Positions 26,231 to 35,044 are shown, numbered from the stretch's first letter. The stretch is DNA of 64,000 bases from Glycomyces sambucus (GCF_900102815.1 NZ_FNGF01000009.1:1-64000); one strand, 5' to 3'. The notes: generated by a model not told the origin, from the letters alone. Program-made: numbers and translations.

Positions 26231-26260
26231 AGCCTACAAACCCCAAGGCCCACAGGTCAA
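26231..26260 (-). promoter_or_regulatory. Promoter of the ABC importer operon
   Basis: On the minus strand, TTGACC (26260-26255) and TAGGCT (26236-26231) are separated by 18 bases. The -35 matches the consensus at five of six positions. Confidence 0.6.
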
Positions 26261-26285
26261 TACCCCCGCCGCTCACCATTCGTGC

Positions 26286-26298
26286 TGAAAGCGCTTCA
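26286..26298. promoter_or_regulatory. LacI-type operator candidate tgaaagcgcttca
   Basis: Arms tgaa/ttca flank an agcgc core, and the inner eight bases aagcgctt are perfectly palindromic. It sits between the two divergent transcription units, about 37 bases upstream of the GH64 -35 element. Confidence 0.5.
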
Positions 26299-26334
26299 CT
26301 GCGTGCGGCAAGCGTTTCGAGATGATTCGCCCCT

Positions 26335-26362
26335 TTGATTCGTTAACAAACCATGTTAATGT
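26335..26362 (+). promoter_or_regulatory. GH64 promoter with an inverted repeat between -35 and -10
   Basis: TTGATT (26335-26340), a 16-base spacer and TAATGT (26357-26362) form a plausible sigma-70-type promoter. The perfect inverted repeat ttaaca-aacca-tgttaa (26343-26359) fills the spacer and touches the -10. A protein bound there would block polymerase. Confidence 0.6.
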
Positions 26363-26402
26363 CTGCGAATTCCTCGATATCCGAACCTTCGGAGGTACCT
26401 CG

Positions 26403-27629
26403 ATGGTCTCCCGCAGAACCATGATCACCCTGACCGCGGCCGCAGGCGCCGTCGCCGCCAGCTCACCGTGGTGGCGCACCTTCGCCACCCCGGAAGCCGA
26501 AGCGGCCCCCGCCACCTGCGAACTCGCGCTCGCCAACGACACCGACACGGCCAACGTCCACGCCTACGTCACCGGCCGCGAGTTCGGCACCGACCGCATG
26601 ATGCTCCTGCGCGGCGGCGGCCAGGGCCCGTACTACATCCAGCAGCCCGGCGGCACCAACACGCCGCTCCCCGTCGACTGCGCGATCCCGCTCAACGCCC
26701 CCGGCGCGGCCCCGGCCGTGGTCACCCTGCCGCGCATGTACGGCGCCCGCGTCTACTTCGTGCGCGAGTCCAAACTCGACTTCTACGTCAACCCGGGCCC
26801 CGCGCTCGTCGAACCCGCGCTCCACAACCCCGCCGACTCGAACTACGGCAAGATCGTCTCGTTCTGCGAGTTCACCTTCAACGACGTGCAGCTCTTCGTC
26901 AACGTCAGCTACGTCGACCTCGTCACCGCGCTCCCGATCGGCCTGCGCCTCCAAGGCGACGGCGACCACTCGGTGGCCGCCCTCGACAACGGGGCCGTCG
27001 CCTCGATCGCCGCCGACCTCGAAGCCCAGGCCGCCGCCGACGGCCAGCCGTGGGACACGCTCGTCATGCGCGGCGGCGACGGCCGGATCCTCCGCGTCGT
27101 CTCCCCGCAGAACGTCATGGCGCCCTACTTCGGGCAGCCGAACATGCCGTTCGCGAACTACTGGACCGGCTACGCCGACCAGGTCTGGAACCACTACCGC
27201 AGCAACGACCTCCGCATCGACCTCCAGGGCGGGCGGGGCGTCATCACCGGCCGGGTCCAGGGCGACACGCTCGTCTTCAACGACGGGTCCACCTTCTCCA
27301 AACCGAACTCGCAGGACGTCTTCACCTGCAACCACGGGCCGTTCACCAACAACCCGTCCGACAACGACTCGAAGAAGGCCGCGCTCGCGCGCCTCGCCGC
27401 CGCGTTCAACCGCAGCACCGTCCACAGCCACGCCGACCAGCCCAACGGGCCCGCGGTCGGCGACTTCTACGCGCACGACGTCACCAACCACTACGCGCGC
27501 GCCGTCCACGACAACTCGCCGATCGGCTACGCGTTCCCCTACGACGACGTCACCCCCGACGGCGTCCCCGACCAGTCCGGCGTCGCCTTCGACGGCAACC
27601 CGACCCGCCTGACGCTCACCGTCACCTGA
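26403..27629 (+). CDS. Secreted GH64 beta-1,3-glucanase
   Basis: A 408-residue secreted enzyme. SRRTMITLTAAAGAVAAS at the N terminus resembles a twin-arginine signal peptide. The mature protein has the GH64 beta-barrel/thaumatin-like pattern: YYIQQPGG, ARVYFV, FCEFTFN, NVSYVD, FTCNHGPF and a C-terminal YAFPYDDV. GH64 enzymes release laminaripentaose from beta-1,3-glucan, such as fungal cell walls and laminarin. The catalytic Glu/Asp are probably in FCEFTF and the YVD loop; this is inferred from family structure. The start has ggagg seven bases upstream. It is divergent from the sugar importer, and the shared intergenic region carries two LacI-like palindromes. Confidence 0.87.
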   Translation: MVSRRTMITLTAAAGAVAASSPWWRTFATPEAEAAPATCELALANDTDTANVHAYVTGREFGTDRMMLLRGGGQGPYYIQQPGGTNTPLPVDCAIPLNAPGAAPAVVTLPRMYGARVYFVRESKLDFYVNPGPALVEPALHNPADSNYGKIVSFCEFTFNDVQLFVNVSYVDLVTALPIGLRLQGDGDHSVAALDNGAVASIAADLEAQAAADGQPWDTLVMRGGDGRILRVVSPQNVMAPYFGQPNMPFANYWTGYADQVWNHYRSNDLRIDLQGGRGVITGRVQGDTLVFNDGSTFSKPNSQDVFTCNHGPFTNNPSDNDSKKAALARLAAAFNRSTVHSHADQPNGPAVGDFYAHDVTNHYARAVHDNSPIGYAFPYDDVTPDGVPDQSGVAFDGNPTRLTLTVT

Positions 27630-27653
27630 CCGACCCCCTGGGGAGGAGGAACC

Positions 27654-27700
27654 GCCCGGCCGGAGACCGCGCACAGCGAGAGAGCGCTCTCTGGCCGGGC
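27654..27700. terminator. Hairpin terminator between convergent genes
   Basis: Outer 13-base arms (27654-27666 and 27688-27700) pair with one mismatch. An alternative inner fold is the perfect 14-base palindrome agagagcgctctct (27679-27692). It lies between the GH64 gene end and the response regulator gene end. Confidence 0.65.
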
Positions 27701-27734
27701 GGGCCGCCCACTCCAACGGACCCGCCCCCGAACC

Positions 27735-28382
27735 TCAACGCCCCCTGGGCTGCAGCAGACCCCGCTCGTACGCCACGGCCACCGCCGCCGCCCGGTCGTT
27801 GACCTCCAGCTTCGCGTACACGTGCATCAGGTGCGTCTTCACCGTCGCCTCGCTGATGAACAGCTCCGCCGCCGTCTCCCGGTTCCCGCGCCCCTTCGCG
27901 ATGAGCGACAGCACCTCCAGCTCCCGCTCGCTCAGCGGCCCGGCCGCCGCGGGCCGGCGCACCTGCGCCATGAGCACCGACGCCACCGACGGCGCCAGCA
28001 CCGTCCCGCCCTCGTGCGCGGCCCGGATCGCCCGCCGCAGCTCGTCCGGCGACGCGTCCTTGAGCAGGTACCCGCTCGCCCCCGCCTCGATCGCCGGCAG
28101 CACATCGGAATCGGTGTCGTACGTGGTCAGCACCAGCACCCGGGCCGAGGCGCCCAACGACGCCAGCTCCCGGATCGCCGTCACCCCGTCGGTCCCCGGC
28201 ATCCGCAGGTCCATGAGCACCACGTCCGGCTCCAGCGCGAGCGCCCGGTCCACGGCCTCGCGGCCGTCGGACGCCTCGCCCACCACCTCGATGTCGCCGC
28301 CGCTCGCGAACATCCCGCGCAGGCCGTCGCGCACCACCGGATGGTCGTCGGCGATCAGCACCCGGATCGGCTCAGGCGGCAT
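27735..28382 (-). CDS. NarL/FixJ-family response regulator
   Basis: A 215-residue DNA-binding response regulator. The receiver domain (residues 5-120) has the acidic pair Asp12-Asp13, phospho-acceptor Asp58 (VLMDLRMPG), Thr near 86 (LTTYD) and Lys in YLLKDAS. The LuxR-type helix-turn-helix is at 150-205 (LSERELEVLSLIAKGRGNRETAAELF, ATVKTHL). Its gene overlaps the end of the histidine kinase gene by 11 bases. It probably controls the ABC exporter operon of which it is the last gene. Confidence 0.92.
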   Translation of the reverse strand: MPPEPIRVLIADDHPVVRDGLRGMFASGGDIEVVGEASDGREAVDRALALEPDVVLMDLRMPGTDGVTAIRELASLGASARVLVLTTYDTDSDVLPAIEAGASGYLLKDASPDELRRAIRAAHEGGTVLAPSVASVLMAQVRRPAAAGPLSERELEVLSLIAKGRGNRETAAELFISEATVKTHLMHVYAKLEVNDRAAAVAVAYERGLLQPRGR

Positions 28383-29628
28383 CGGGCACCCCCTGCACCG
28401 CGGGCACGATCGCCGAGACCACCGTGCCGCGGCCCGGCTCCGACTCGATCGACAGGCTCCCCGCCAGGCGGGTCACGCGCTGGCGCATCGCGGCCAGGCC
28501 GTATCCGCCCTTCACGCCCTGCTTCGTCCTGCCGGGCGTGAACCCGACCCCGTCGTCGCGCACGTCCAACGCCAACTCGTCCTCCATATAGGAAAGTGTG
28601 ATGCCGACCCGGCCCGCCCCGGCGTGCTTGGCCGCGTTGGTGAGCGCCTCCTGCGTCACCCGCAGCAGCGTCACCTCCACCTCCGGGTGCATCGGCCGGG
28701 CCTCGCCCGTCGTCACCAGCTCCACCGGGACCTCATGGGCCGCAGACCACTTCGCCGAGACCTCCGCGAGCGCCTCCGGGAGCTGCGCGGTGTCGAGGGT
28801 CGGCGGCCCGATCGCCTGGACGGTGCGCCGCGCCTCGGCCAGGCTCTCCCGCGCCAGGTCCACCGCGCTGTCGAGGTGGCGGCGGCGCTGGACCTCGTCG
28901 TCCGTGGCGTCCACGGCCTGGAGCTGCGCGATGATCCCCGCGAGGCCCTGCGCGACGGTGTCGTGGATCTCGCGGGCCATGCGCTGGCGCTCGTCGAGGA
29001 CGCCGGCCTCGCGGGCCTGCGTCAGGAGCTGCATGTGGAGGCCCGCGTTCTCCTGGAGCGCGGCCTCGCGGGCGGCGAACGCCTCCTCGCGCTGGGTCCG
29101 GAGCCGCTCCATCCGGTCGTTCATGACGAAACCGAGGCTGATCGCGGCGGTCTGGATGACTACGATCACCGCGTACACGGCGACGCCCTCGGCGGTCGGC
29201 TCCTCGGCCACAGTGGAGTTCACCACCAGCGAGGTCGCGCAGATCCCCAGGACCACCGCCCACAGGGGACGCAGCAGGCCGGCGTGGAAGAAGCCGGTGA
29301 TCACGAAGATGAAGTACAGCATGTCGAAGCGCATGAGCACGAAGCCGAGCACGGTGAGGCCGGCGAAGTACACGGTCATGCGGACCAGGGGGACCGGCGG
29401 CTCCGCCGACATGCGGGTGAACCCGAAGTACACCCAGAGCGCGGCCGCGGCCGACAGGACCGCCGAAGCGGTCCTGTCGGCCGGGCCGAGGTCGGAGATG
29501 AGGGCGCTCAGCGCGGTGGCGACGGCGAGGGTCAGGTACGGGACCACGTCCATGAACCGGCCGTAGAAGCCGAAGACCTTGGACTGGCGTTCACGCACCT
29601 CGGCCACGGCCTGAGCGGACCCTGTCAT
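28372..29628 (-). CDS. Sensor histidine kinase (HisKA_3 type)
   Basis: A 418-residue membrane kinase. About six hydrophobic segments span residues 28-175, followed by a coiled-coil linker (MERLRTQREEAFAAREAALQ). Phospho-accepting His222 is in REIHDTVAQGL, the HisKA_3 dimerisation motif. The HATPase domain follows with LTNAAKHAG (N box), DVRDDGVGF (G1) and GGYGLAAMRQR (G2). It has no large extracellular sensor loop, so it may sense the membrane or the transporter. ATG 29628 has gggag upstream and lies two bases after the permease stop; the in-frame GTG 29640 is less likely. Confidence 0.9.
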   Translation of the reverse strand: MTGSAQAVAEVRERQSKVFGFYGRFMDVVPYLTLAVATALSALISDLGPADRTASAVLSAAAALWVYFGFTRMSAEPPVPLVRMTVYFAGLTVLGFVLMRFDMLYFIFVITGFFHAGLLRPLWAVVLGICATSLVVNSTVAEEPTAEGVAVYAVIVVIQTAAISLGFVMNDRMERLRTQREEAFAAREAALQENAGLHMQLLTQAREAGVLDERQRMAREIHDTVAQGLAGIIAQLQAVDATDDEVQRRRHLDSAVDLARESLAEARRTVQAIGPPTLDTAQLPEALAEVSAKWSAAHEVPVELVTTGEARPMHPEVEVTLLRVTQEALTNAAKHAGAGRVGITLSYMEDELALDVRDDGVGFTPGRTKQGVKGGYGLAAMRQRVTRLAGSLSIESEPGRGTVVSAIVPAVQGVPDAA

Positions 29629-29630
29629 CA

Positions 29631-30365
29631 CTACTCCCACTTGAACATTCGGGCCGCACCGGCACCGGCCGCCAGGGCGACCGCGGCCAGGACCAGGAGC
29701 TGCACGACGTCGGGGGCGTCGCCGTTCCAGGTGTCCAGCAGCGACTGCACGCCCGGCGGCACGTAGTCGCCGATGCGGGCGACGGCCTCGGGGAGCATGA
29801 ACCGGGGGAGGTACACGCCGCCGAAGAACATGACCGTCATGAACAGGACGGTCGCGATCCCGGAGGCCGCGCGGGCGGTGGGCGCCACGGCCGCCACCAG
29901 CATACCCAGGGCGAAGACCGCCCCGATCCCGAGCACGAACGCGACGGCGAACCCGAAGGGGTTGCCCGGCAGCGGGACGTCGAAGACGAGGCGGCCGGAG
30001 ACGACCACCAGGACGGTGGCGACCAGTGCGGCGAGCAGGTTCACGATGAGCTGCGCGGCGAGGAGCTTCACGGGATGCACGGGGGTGGTCTGCATGCGGC
30101 GCAGGATGCCCTGCTCGCGGTAGCCGGCCATGACGGCCGGGAGGCTGGTGAGGCCGATGACCGCGACCGACATGACGATCACCGACGGCGCGAAGTAGTC
30201 GATGAAGCGGACCCCGTCCATGTCCGGCGAGGGCTCGCGCAGGATCGGGACGGCGCCGAGACCGATGAGGAGCACGGCGGGGAGGAGCAGGCCGAGGGTG
30301 AACGAGACGGGGTCGCGGACGAAGAGCCGCATCTCGGTCTGGACGAGTTTCAGGAGCGCTGACAT
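29631..30365 (-). CDS. ABC-2 type transporter permease
   Basis: A 244-residue ABC-2 membrane subunit with six predicted transmembrane helices. After a cytoplasmic N terminus (LVQTEMRLFVRDPVSF, the usual elbow motif), the loop GYREQGILRRMQTTP is characteristic of drug/daunorubicin-type exporters. GGVYLPRFMLPEAV precedes the last helices. It partners the ATPase encoded 53 bases upstream; the start has aaggaa at good spacing. The exported compound is unknown. Confidence 0.9.
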   Translation of the reverse strand: MSALLKLVQTEMRLFVRDPVSFTLGLLLPAVLLIGLGAVPILREPSPDMDGVRFIDYFAPSVIVMSVAVIGLTSLPAVMAGYREQGILRRMQTTPVHPVKLLAAQLIVNLLAALVATVLVVVSGRLVFDVPLPGNPFGFAVAFVLGIGAVFALGMLVAAVAPTARAASGIATVLFMTVMFFGGVYLPRFMLPEAVARIGDYVPPGVQSLLDTWNGDAPDVVQLLVLAAVALAAGAGAARMFKWE

Positions 30366-30418
30366 CGGGGGACTTCCTTTGCGTTCGCGGGAGTTGGCGG
30401 GGGAGTGGTCGCGGGGCT

Positions 30419-31327
30419 TCAGTTCTCGATGGACTTGCCGGTGAGGGCCACGAACGCGTCGTCCAGGCTCACCTGTTCGACGCGGAGGTCCGCGGCCACG
30501 ATCTGGTTGCGGGCCAGGACCGACGCCACCGCCTGGAGCAGGTTCTCGCTCCCGGAGACGATGACCTGGGCGCCGTTGCGCTCGACCGCGGCGACCTCGG
30601 GGAGGTCGAGCAGCAGGGCGTCGGCGAACTCCGCGGAGGGGCGGAAGCGGACGCGCTGCTCGGCGCTGACGCGGGCGGTGAGGCCGGCGGGGGTGTCGAC
30701 GGCGACGACCTTGCCGGAGTCGATGACCGCGAGGCGGTCGCACAGGCGCTCGGCCTCGTCCATGAAGTGGGTGACCAGGATGATCGTGACGCCCGAGTCG
30801 CGGACCTGCTCGATCAGCTCCCAGGTGTCGCGGCGGGCCTGCGGGTCGAGACCGGTGGTGAGCTCGTCGAGGACCGCCACGCGGGGGTTGCCGATGAGCG
30901 CGAGCGCGATGGAGAGGCGCTGCTGCTGGCCGCCGGAGAGCTTCCCGTAGGGGGTCTTCACCCTGGCGCCCAGGCCGAGTGAGTCGATGAGCTTGGCGGG
31001 ATCGGCCGGGTTGCGGTAGAAGGACCGGTAGAGGTCCAGGGCCTCGCCGACGCGGAGCCGGTCGGGGAGGCGGCTCTCCTGGAGCTGGATGCCGAGGACC
31101 TGCTTGAGCTCCTTGGCGTCCCGGTGGGGGTCGAGGCCCATGACCGAGACCGTCCCGGAGTCGGGGGTGCGCAGGCCCTCGGTGCACTCGACGGTCGTGG
31201 TCTTGCCCGCGCCGTTCGGACCGAGGATGCCGAAGATCTCCCCTTCGTCCACAGTGAACGACACGCCGTCGACGGCCTTCTGGGTTCCGTAGTGCTTGAC
31301 CAGGTCCTTGACCTCGATGATCGCCAT
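30419..31327 (-). CDS. ABC-2 exporter ATPase (drug-resistance type)
   Basis: A 302-residue ATPase. Walker A GPNGAGKT is at residues 36-43, the Q-loop at LQESRLPD, the signature LSGGQQQR near 139 and Walker B VAVLDELTTGLD near 163, where Leu replaces the usual Pro of DEPTTGLD. A C-terminal extension of about 80 residues is typical of DrrA-like proteins. ggagg lies upstream of ATG 31327. First gene of the operon ATPase-permease-kinase-regulator, an arrangement seen for self-regulated antibiotic or lipid exporters in actinobacteria. Confidence 0.91.
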   Translation of the reverse strand: MAIIEVKDLVKHYGTQKAVDGVSFTVDEGEIFGILGPNGAGKTTTVECTEGLRTPDSGTVSVMGLDPHRDAKELKQVLGIQLQESRLPDRLRVGEALDLYRSFYRNPADPAKLIDSLGLGARVKTPYGKLSGGQQQRLSIALALIGNPRVAVLDELTTGLDPQARRDTWELIEQVRDSGVTIILVTHFMDEAERLCDRLAVIDSGKVVAVDTPAGLTARVSAEQRVRFRPSAEFADALLLDLPEVAAVERNGAQVIVSGSENLLQAVASVLARNQIVAADLRVEQVSLDDAFVALTGKSIEN

Positions 31328-31404
31328 GGTGGCCTCCTTGCTTCGTGTGAGACAAGATTCGCAAGGATCGGACCGCGGGGCATCGGCCGCGAAGCTGAAG
31401 GCGC

Positions 31405-31436
31405 GGTTGATCATCGCGATCAACCGATCGGTTGAT
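31405..31436. promoter_or_regulatory. Three ggttgat half-sites: probable operator of the exporter/two-component operon
   Basis: Half-sites read ggttgatc (31405-31412), gatcaacc (31418-31425) and ggttgat (31430-31436). The first two form an 8-base inverted repeat with a 5-base spacer. The second and third form the perfect 18-base palindrome atcaaccgatcggttgat (31419-31436). It lies about 80 bases upstream of the ATPase start and is the best candidate site for the operon's own LuxR-type regulator. Confidence 0.6.
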
Positions 31437-31753
31437 GCGGTCAGCCGGGGCGTATAGGGAGATATATCGATGCCGAGGTTGGACCGGCCGTGCCACGGTC
31501 CGTGGAGCGCTCTGCCGGGTGCCGCAGCGCGAAGCGCTGCGGCACCCGACAGGAGAGGCGGCAGGAGCGGGGAGCGAATGCCCGCGACGGGTCCCGCATC
31601 AGGCTTGTGCCCGACCCCGGGACCGGCCCGGTGATAGCCGACGACCCGAGCACGGTCGCGATCCAAGTCCCGATTCCAGTCCTGATCTGCGGTCGGACGG
31701 TGGTGTCGAATTCTGGCCAGACATAAAGCGACACCGCTGGTTTGATTACGGGC
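31437..31753. other. Intergenic stretch with a strong hairpin; no gene recognised
   Basis: Apart from the hairpin at 31516-31548 I see only gtatagggagatatatcgatg (31451-31471), an A+T-rich segment that may hold a promoter, and a start region before 31754. Short open frames here lack coding character. Confidence 0.4.
31516..31548. terminator. 15-base-pair hairpin with a three-base loop
   Basis: Perfect arms 31516-31530 and 31534-31548 enclose gaa. It has no T-run and no gene ends next to it on either strand, so it may end a short untranslated transcript starting near 31451. It could equally be an orphan stem-loop. Confidence 0.5.
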
Positions 31754-32566
31754 ATGACGAACGACAAGGCCGCGCGGTTCCGCGCCCTCCACACCACCAC
31801 TCCGCCGCTGCTCCTGCCGAACTGCTGGGACGCCGGCAGTGCGGCTGTCATCGCCGATGCGGGCGCCGCCGCGATCGCCACCACCAGCGCGGGCGTCGCC
31901 TGGAGCCTCGGGCGACCCGACGGGGACCACCTCGACCGCGATGCGGCCGTGGGCGTGGTCGAGCGCGTCGTGCGCGCGGTCGACGTGCCGGTCACCGCCG
32001 ACATCGAGTCCGGGTTCGGCCGGACCCCGAAGGGGGTCCGCAAGACCCTCGCGGCGGTCGCCTCGGCGGGCGCCGTCGGCGTGAACATCGAGGACTCAAT
32101 CGCCGACCAGCCCGGTTCGCTCCGCCCGCTGACCGACCAGGCCGAGCGCTTGGCCGCCGCTCGTGAAGGGGCGGGCGCCGACCTGTTCATCAACGCCCGC
32201 ATCGACATCTACCTCGCGGGCATCGGCGAGCCCGAGACCCGCCTTGCCGCCACGATCGAACGCGCCGCCGCCTACACCGAGGCGGGCGTCGACGGTATCT
32301 TCGTGCCCGGAGTCACCGACCCCGAGACGATCACCGCCCTGGTCAACGCGATCAGCCTGCCGCTCAACATCATGGCCGGCCCCGGAGCCCCCGCGCCCTC
32401 CGCGCTGGCAAAGCTCGGCGTCTCCCGAATCAGCCTCGGCCCCGGCCTCGCCGCAGCGGCCTACGCGGCGGCCCGCCGCGCCACGACCACCCTCCTCGAA
32501 TCCGACTCCTACGACGCAGGAGACGGCGGCGTCGACTTCGGCACCATGCAGACCCTCCTGAAGTAA
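31754..32566 (+). CDS. Isocitrate lyase/PEP mutase-family protein
   Basis: A 270-residue TIM-barrel enzyme of the PEP mutase/isocitrate lyase superfamily. PNCWDAGSAAVI near the start, TADIESGFG (Mg-binding Asp/Glu), VNIEDS and NARIDIYL are the family motifs. The catalytic KKCGH of true isocitrate lyases is absent, so it is closer to oxaloacetate decarboxylase- or carboxyphosphonoenolpyruvate-type C-C or P-C lyases. Exact reaction unknown. ATG 31754 is preferred over TTG 31742; no clear ribosome binding site is seen. A perfect palindrome follows the stop codon. Confidence 0.83.
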   Translation: MTNDKAARFRALHTTTPPLLLPNCWDAGSAAVIADAGAAAIATTSAGVAWSLGRPDGDHLDRDAAVGVVERVVRAVDVPVTADIESGFGRTPKGVRKTLAAVASAGAVGVNIEDSIADQPGSLRPLTDQAERLAAAREGAGADLFINARIDIYLAGIGEPETRLAATIERAAAYTEAGVDGIFVPGVTDPETITALVNAISLPLNIMAGPGAPAPSALAKLGVSRISLGPGLAAAAYAAARRATTTLLESDSYDAGDGGVDFGTMQTLLK

Positions 32567-32578
32567 CGCAACACGCCA

Positions 32579-32616
32579 TGGCCGGTGGCATGTCACATGT
32601 GACATGCCACCGGCCA
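32579..32616. terminator. Perfect 38-base palindrome after the PEP mutase-like gene
   Basis: The two 19-base halves (32579-32597 and 32598-32616) are exact reverse complements with no spacer. It starts 13 bases after the stop codon, so termination is the simplest role. The centre tcacatgtga resembles a dimeric-regulator site. Confidence 0.65.
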
Positions 32617-33038
<422 letters not shown>

Positions 33039-33485
33039 TCAAGCCTCGGGGGCGTCGCGGATCATGCAGGTGAGGCGGCCGGTGCAGATTCTCCGGTCCT
33101 CCTCGTCGCTGATGATGATCTCGTAGGTCGCGGTCGAGCGGCCGCGGTGGATCGGGGTGGCGATGCCGGTGACCGTGCCGGAGCGGGCCGCGCGGTGGTG
33201 CGTCACGTTGAGGTCCACGCCGACCGCGATGCGGCCGGGCCCGGCGTGGAGCATCGCACCGATCGACCCCAGCGTCTCGGCTATCACCGCCGAAGCCCCG
33301 CCGTGGAGCAGCCCGTACGGCTGCCGGTTCCCCTCCACCGCCATCCGCGCCACCACCCGCTCGGGCGCCGCCTCGACCACGTCGATGCCCATGCGCGAGC
33401 CCAGTTCCCCTGCGGAGAACAGCTTCTCAAGGTCCATCCCCACACCGGCGAACCGGTCGAGGACCTCGGGCGGAAACTCGGTCAT
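33039..33485 (-). CDS. PaaI-type hotdog-fold thioesterase
   Basis: A 148-residue hotdog thioesterase. GLLHGGASAVIAETLGSIGA is the PaaI/4HBT family signature, with Glu in AETLG positioned as catalytic base. VDLNVTHHRAAR and GTVTGIATPIHRGRST are also family-typical. It hydrolyses acyl- or aryl-CoA thioesters in the cytoplasm; the substrate (phenylacetyl-CoA or hydroxybenzoyl-CoA type) is not predictable. ATG 33485 with ggag upstream is preferred over the in-frame ATG 33524. Confidence 0.87.
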   Translation of the reverse strand: MTEFPPEVLDRFAGVGMDLEKLFSAGELGSRMGIDVVEAAPERVVARMAVEGNRQPYGLLHGGASAVIAETLGSIGAMLHAGPGRIAVGVDLNVTHHRAARSGTVTGIATPIHRGRSTATYEIIISDEEDRRICTGRLTCMIRDAPEA

Positions 33486-33683
33486 GTCCGGCGGCTCCAA
33501 TCGTGTCCCGCGGCCCGGCGGCATCGCCGAGCCGACCGCGCCGGGCCTTCTGGGCCGACGCGCCAGGACAGTTTAGGACGGGAGCCGGACCCCGCGGGCC
33601 TGTCGTCCGCACTGGGTCACACGCTTCTCCGGTTTCCCGCGTTCCTCAGTTTCCCGGGTCACCGGTCCGACCGGCCGGACTGG

Positions 33684-33730
33684 ACGCGTTCGGGTGCCGG
33701 GCCGCAGTGCGGCCCGGCACCCGAACGCGT
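33684..33730. terminator. 22-base-pair perfect hairpin terminator
   Basis: Arms 33684-33705 and 33709-33730 pair perfectly around agt, 13 bases beyond the end of the CE1 esterase gene. No T-run follows on either side. Confidence 0.85.
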
Positions 33731-33742
33731 CGGGGGTGTGAA

Positions 33743-35044
33743 TCAAGCAGGTGTGCAGGTCACCGCCGGTGTCGCCGACGATCCGCTGCCGATGAAGCCC
33801 CACGCGGAGGTCTTCGTCTGGCCCGCCGCGACCGTGCCGTTCCAGTCGACATCCGTTGCCGTGACAGACGATCCGCTGGTCGTGACCGTCGCGTTCCAGT
33901 GGCTGGAGATCGCCTGCCCGCCCGGCCAGGTCCACGTCAGCCGCCACCCGGAGATGGCCGCCGCGCCCGCCGTCACGTCGACGTTCGCCTGCCAGCCGGA
34001 GTTCCATGAACTCACGACCTTGATCACGGCCGAGCACCCGCCGGTCGGCCCGCCCGTGGGCGTCGTGACCGGGTCGGTCGGCGAGGTCGTCGGGTCCACA
34101 TCGGTGTCGTACCCGAAGAACTCCAGCGCCTTCGAGGCCATCCCCCACACGTACAGGTTGTGCCCGACCCCCTGGAGGCTGATCGCCTCGACCGCCGGCT
34201 GGGAACCGGTGCCGCCGTAGCGGGTCCGGTTCCAGTTCGCCTGCGGCGTGTCCGAGAGGTCCGGGGTCTGGTCGGTGCCGTGGACGTTAGTCCACTGGTC
34301 GATCTGCTCCTGGAAGTTCTGGTAGTACAGCGTCGTGTCCCCGGTGCCGTGCCAGATCTGCATCCGCGGCCACTCGCCCGTGTACCCGGCGTTCACCGCC
34401 CGGACCGCGTCGCCCCACTGGGCCGGCGTCCGGTTGATCTGCCCGTTCGAGCACTGCGAGTTCCACTCCGAGCCGTCGGTCGTGGCGAAGCACGTGAACG
34501 GCACGCCCGAGAACGACGCCCCCGCCTCGAACAGGTCCGGGTAGTTCGCCAGCATCACGTTGGTCATCATCGCGCCCGACGAGACGCCGGTCGAGTACAC
34601 CTCGTCCTCGTTCACGTCGTAGTTCGCGAACACCCAGTCGATCATCGACTTGATGCCCACCGAGTCCGAGCCGGTCCCGTTCAGCGACGCCTGGGACGAC
34701 ACGTCCCAGCACTTGCTCGACCGCGTCACCGACGGGTACAGCACGATGAACCCGTACTGGTCGGCGAGCTGCGCCCACTCGGTGCCCGAGTAGAACGCCG
34801 GACCCGAGCCGGTGCAGTAGTGGATGCCGACGACCAGGGCCGGTTCGGGATCGACGTCGTCCGGGACGTACAGGTACATCTGGAGGTTGCTCGGGTTCGT
34901 CCCGAAGCCGGTGATCTCGGTGAGGCTCGCCGCGCTGGCGGGCCGGGGCGCCATGACCGCGACGAGCGCGACCGCGGCGACGACGACCGCGGCCGCCGCC
35001 GCGATCAGTCCTCTTCGCATGCGGGGGAGGATGAGTGTGGACAT
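33743..35044 (-). CDS. Secreted CE1 esterase (PHB depolymerase/acetylxylan esterase type) with CBM2
   Basis: A 433-residue secreted enzyme. A signal peptide of about 38 residues ends APRPASA. The esterase domain (about 40-310) has nucleophile Ser in GVSSGAMM, Asp in GTGDTTL and His in GVGHNLY, plus HYCTGSG at the oxyanion hole. A Pro/Thr linker leads to a CBM2 (about 335-433) with the paired cysteines and aromatic residues of that family (SWNSGWQANV, WRLTWTWPGGQ, NATVTTSG). CE1 members cut acetyl or feruloyl esters from xylan; the cellulose-binding module supports plant-wall action. gagagg lies before ATG 35044. A CebR-like box lies about 120 bases upstream. Confidence 0.88.
   Translation of the reverse strand: MSTLILPRMRRGLIAAAAAVVVAAVALVAVMAPRPASAASLTEITGFGTNPSNLQMYLYVPDDVDPEPALVVGIHYCTGSGPAFYSGTEWAQLADQYGFIVLYPSVTRSSKCWDVSSQASLNGTGSDSVGIKSMIDWVFANYDVNEDEVYSTGVSSGAMMTNVMLANYPDLFEAGASFSGVPFTCFATTDGSEWNSQCSNGQINRTPAQWGDAVRAVNAGYTGEWPRMQIWHGTGDTTLYYQNFQEQIDQWTNVHGTDQTPDLSDTPQANWNRTRYGGTGSQPAVEAISLQGVGHNLYVWGMASKALEFFGYDTDVDPTTSPTDPVTTPTGGPTGGCSAVIKVVSSWNSGWQANVDVTAGAAAISGWRLTWTWPGGQAISSHWNATVTTSGSSVTATDVDWNGTVAAGQTKTSAWGFIGSGSSATPAVTCTPA

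Noticed and set aside
31490-31726. Small plus-strand frame of 78 codons
   Set aside because: It runs through the perfect hairpin at 31516-31548 and has no coding character.
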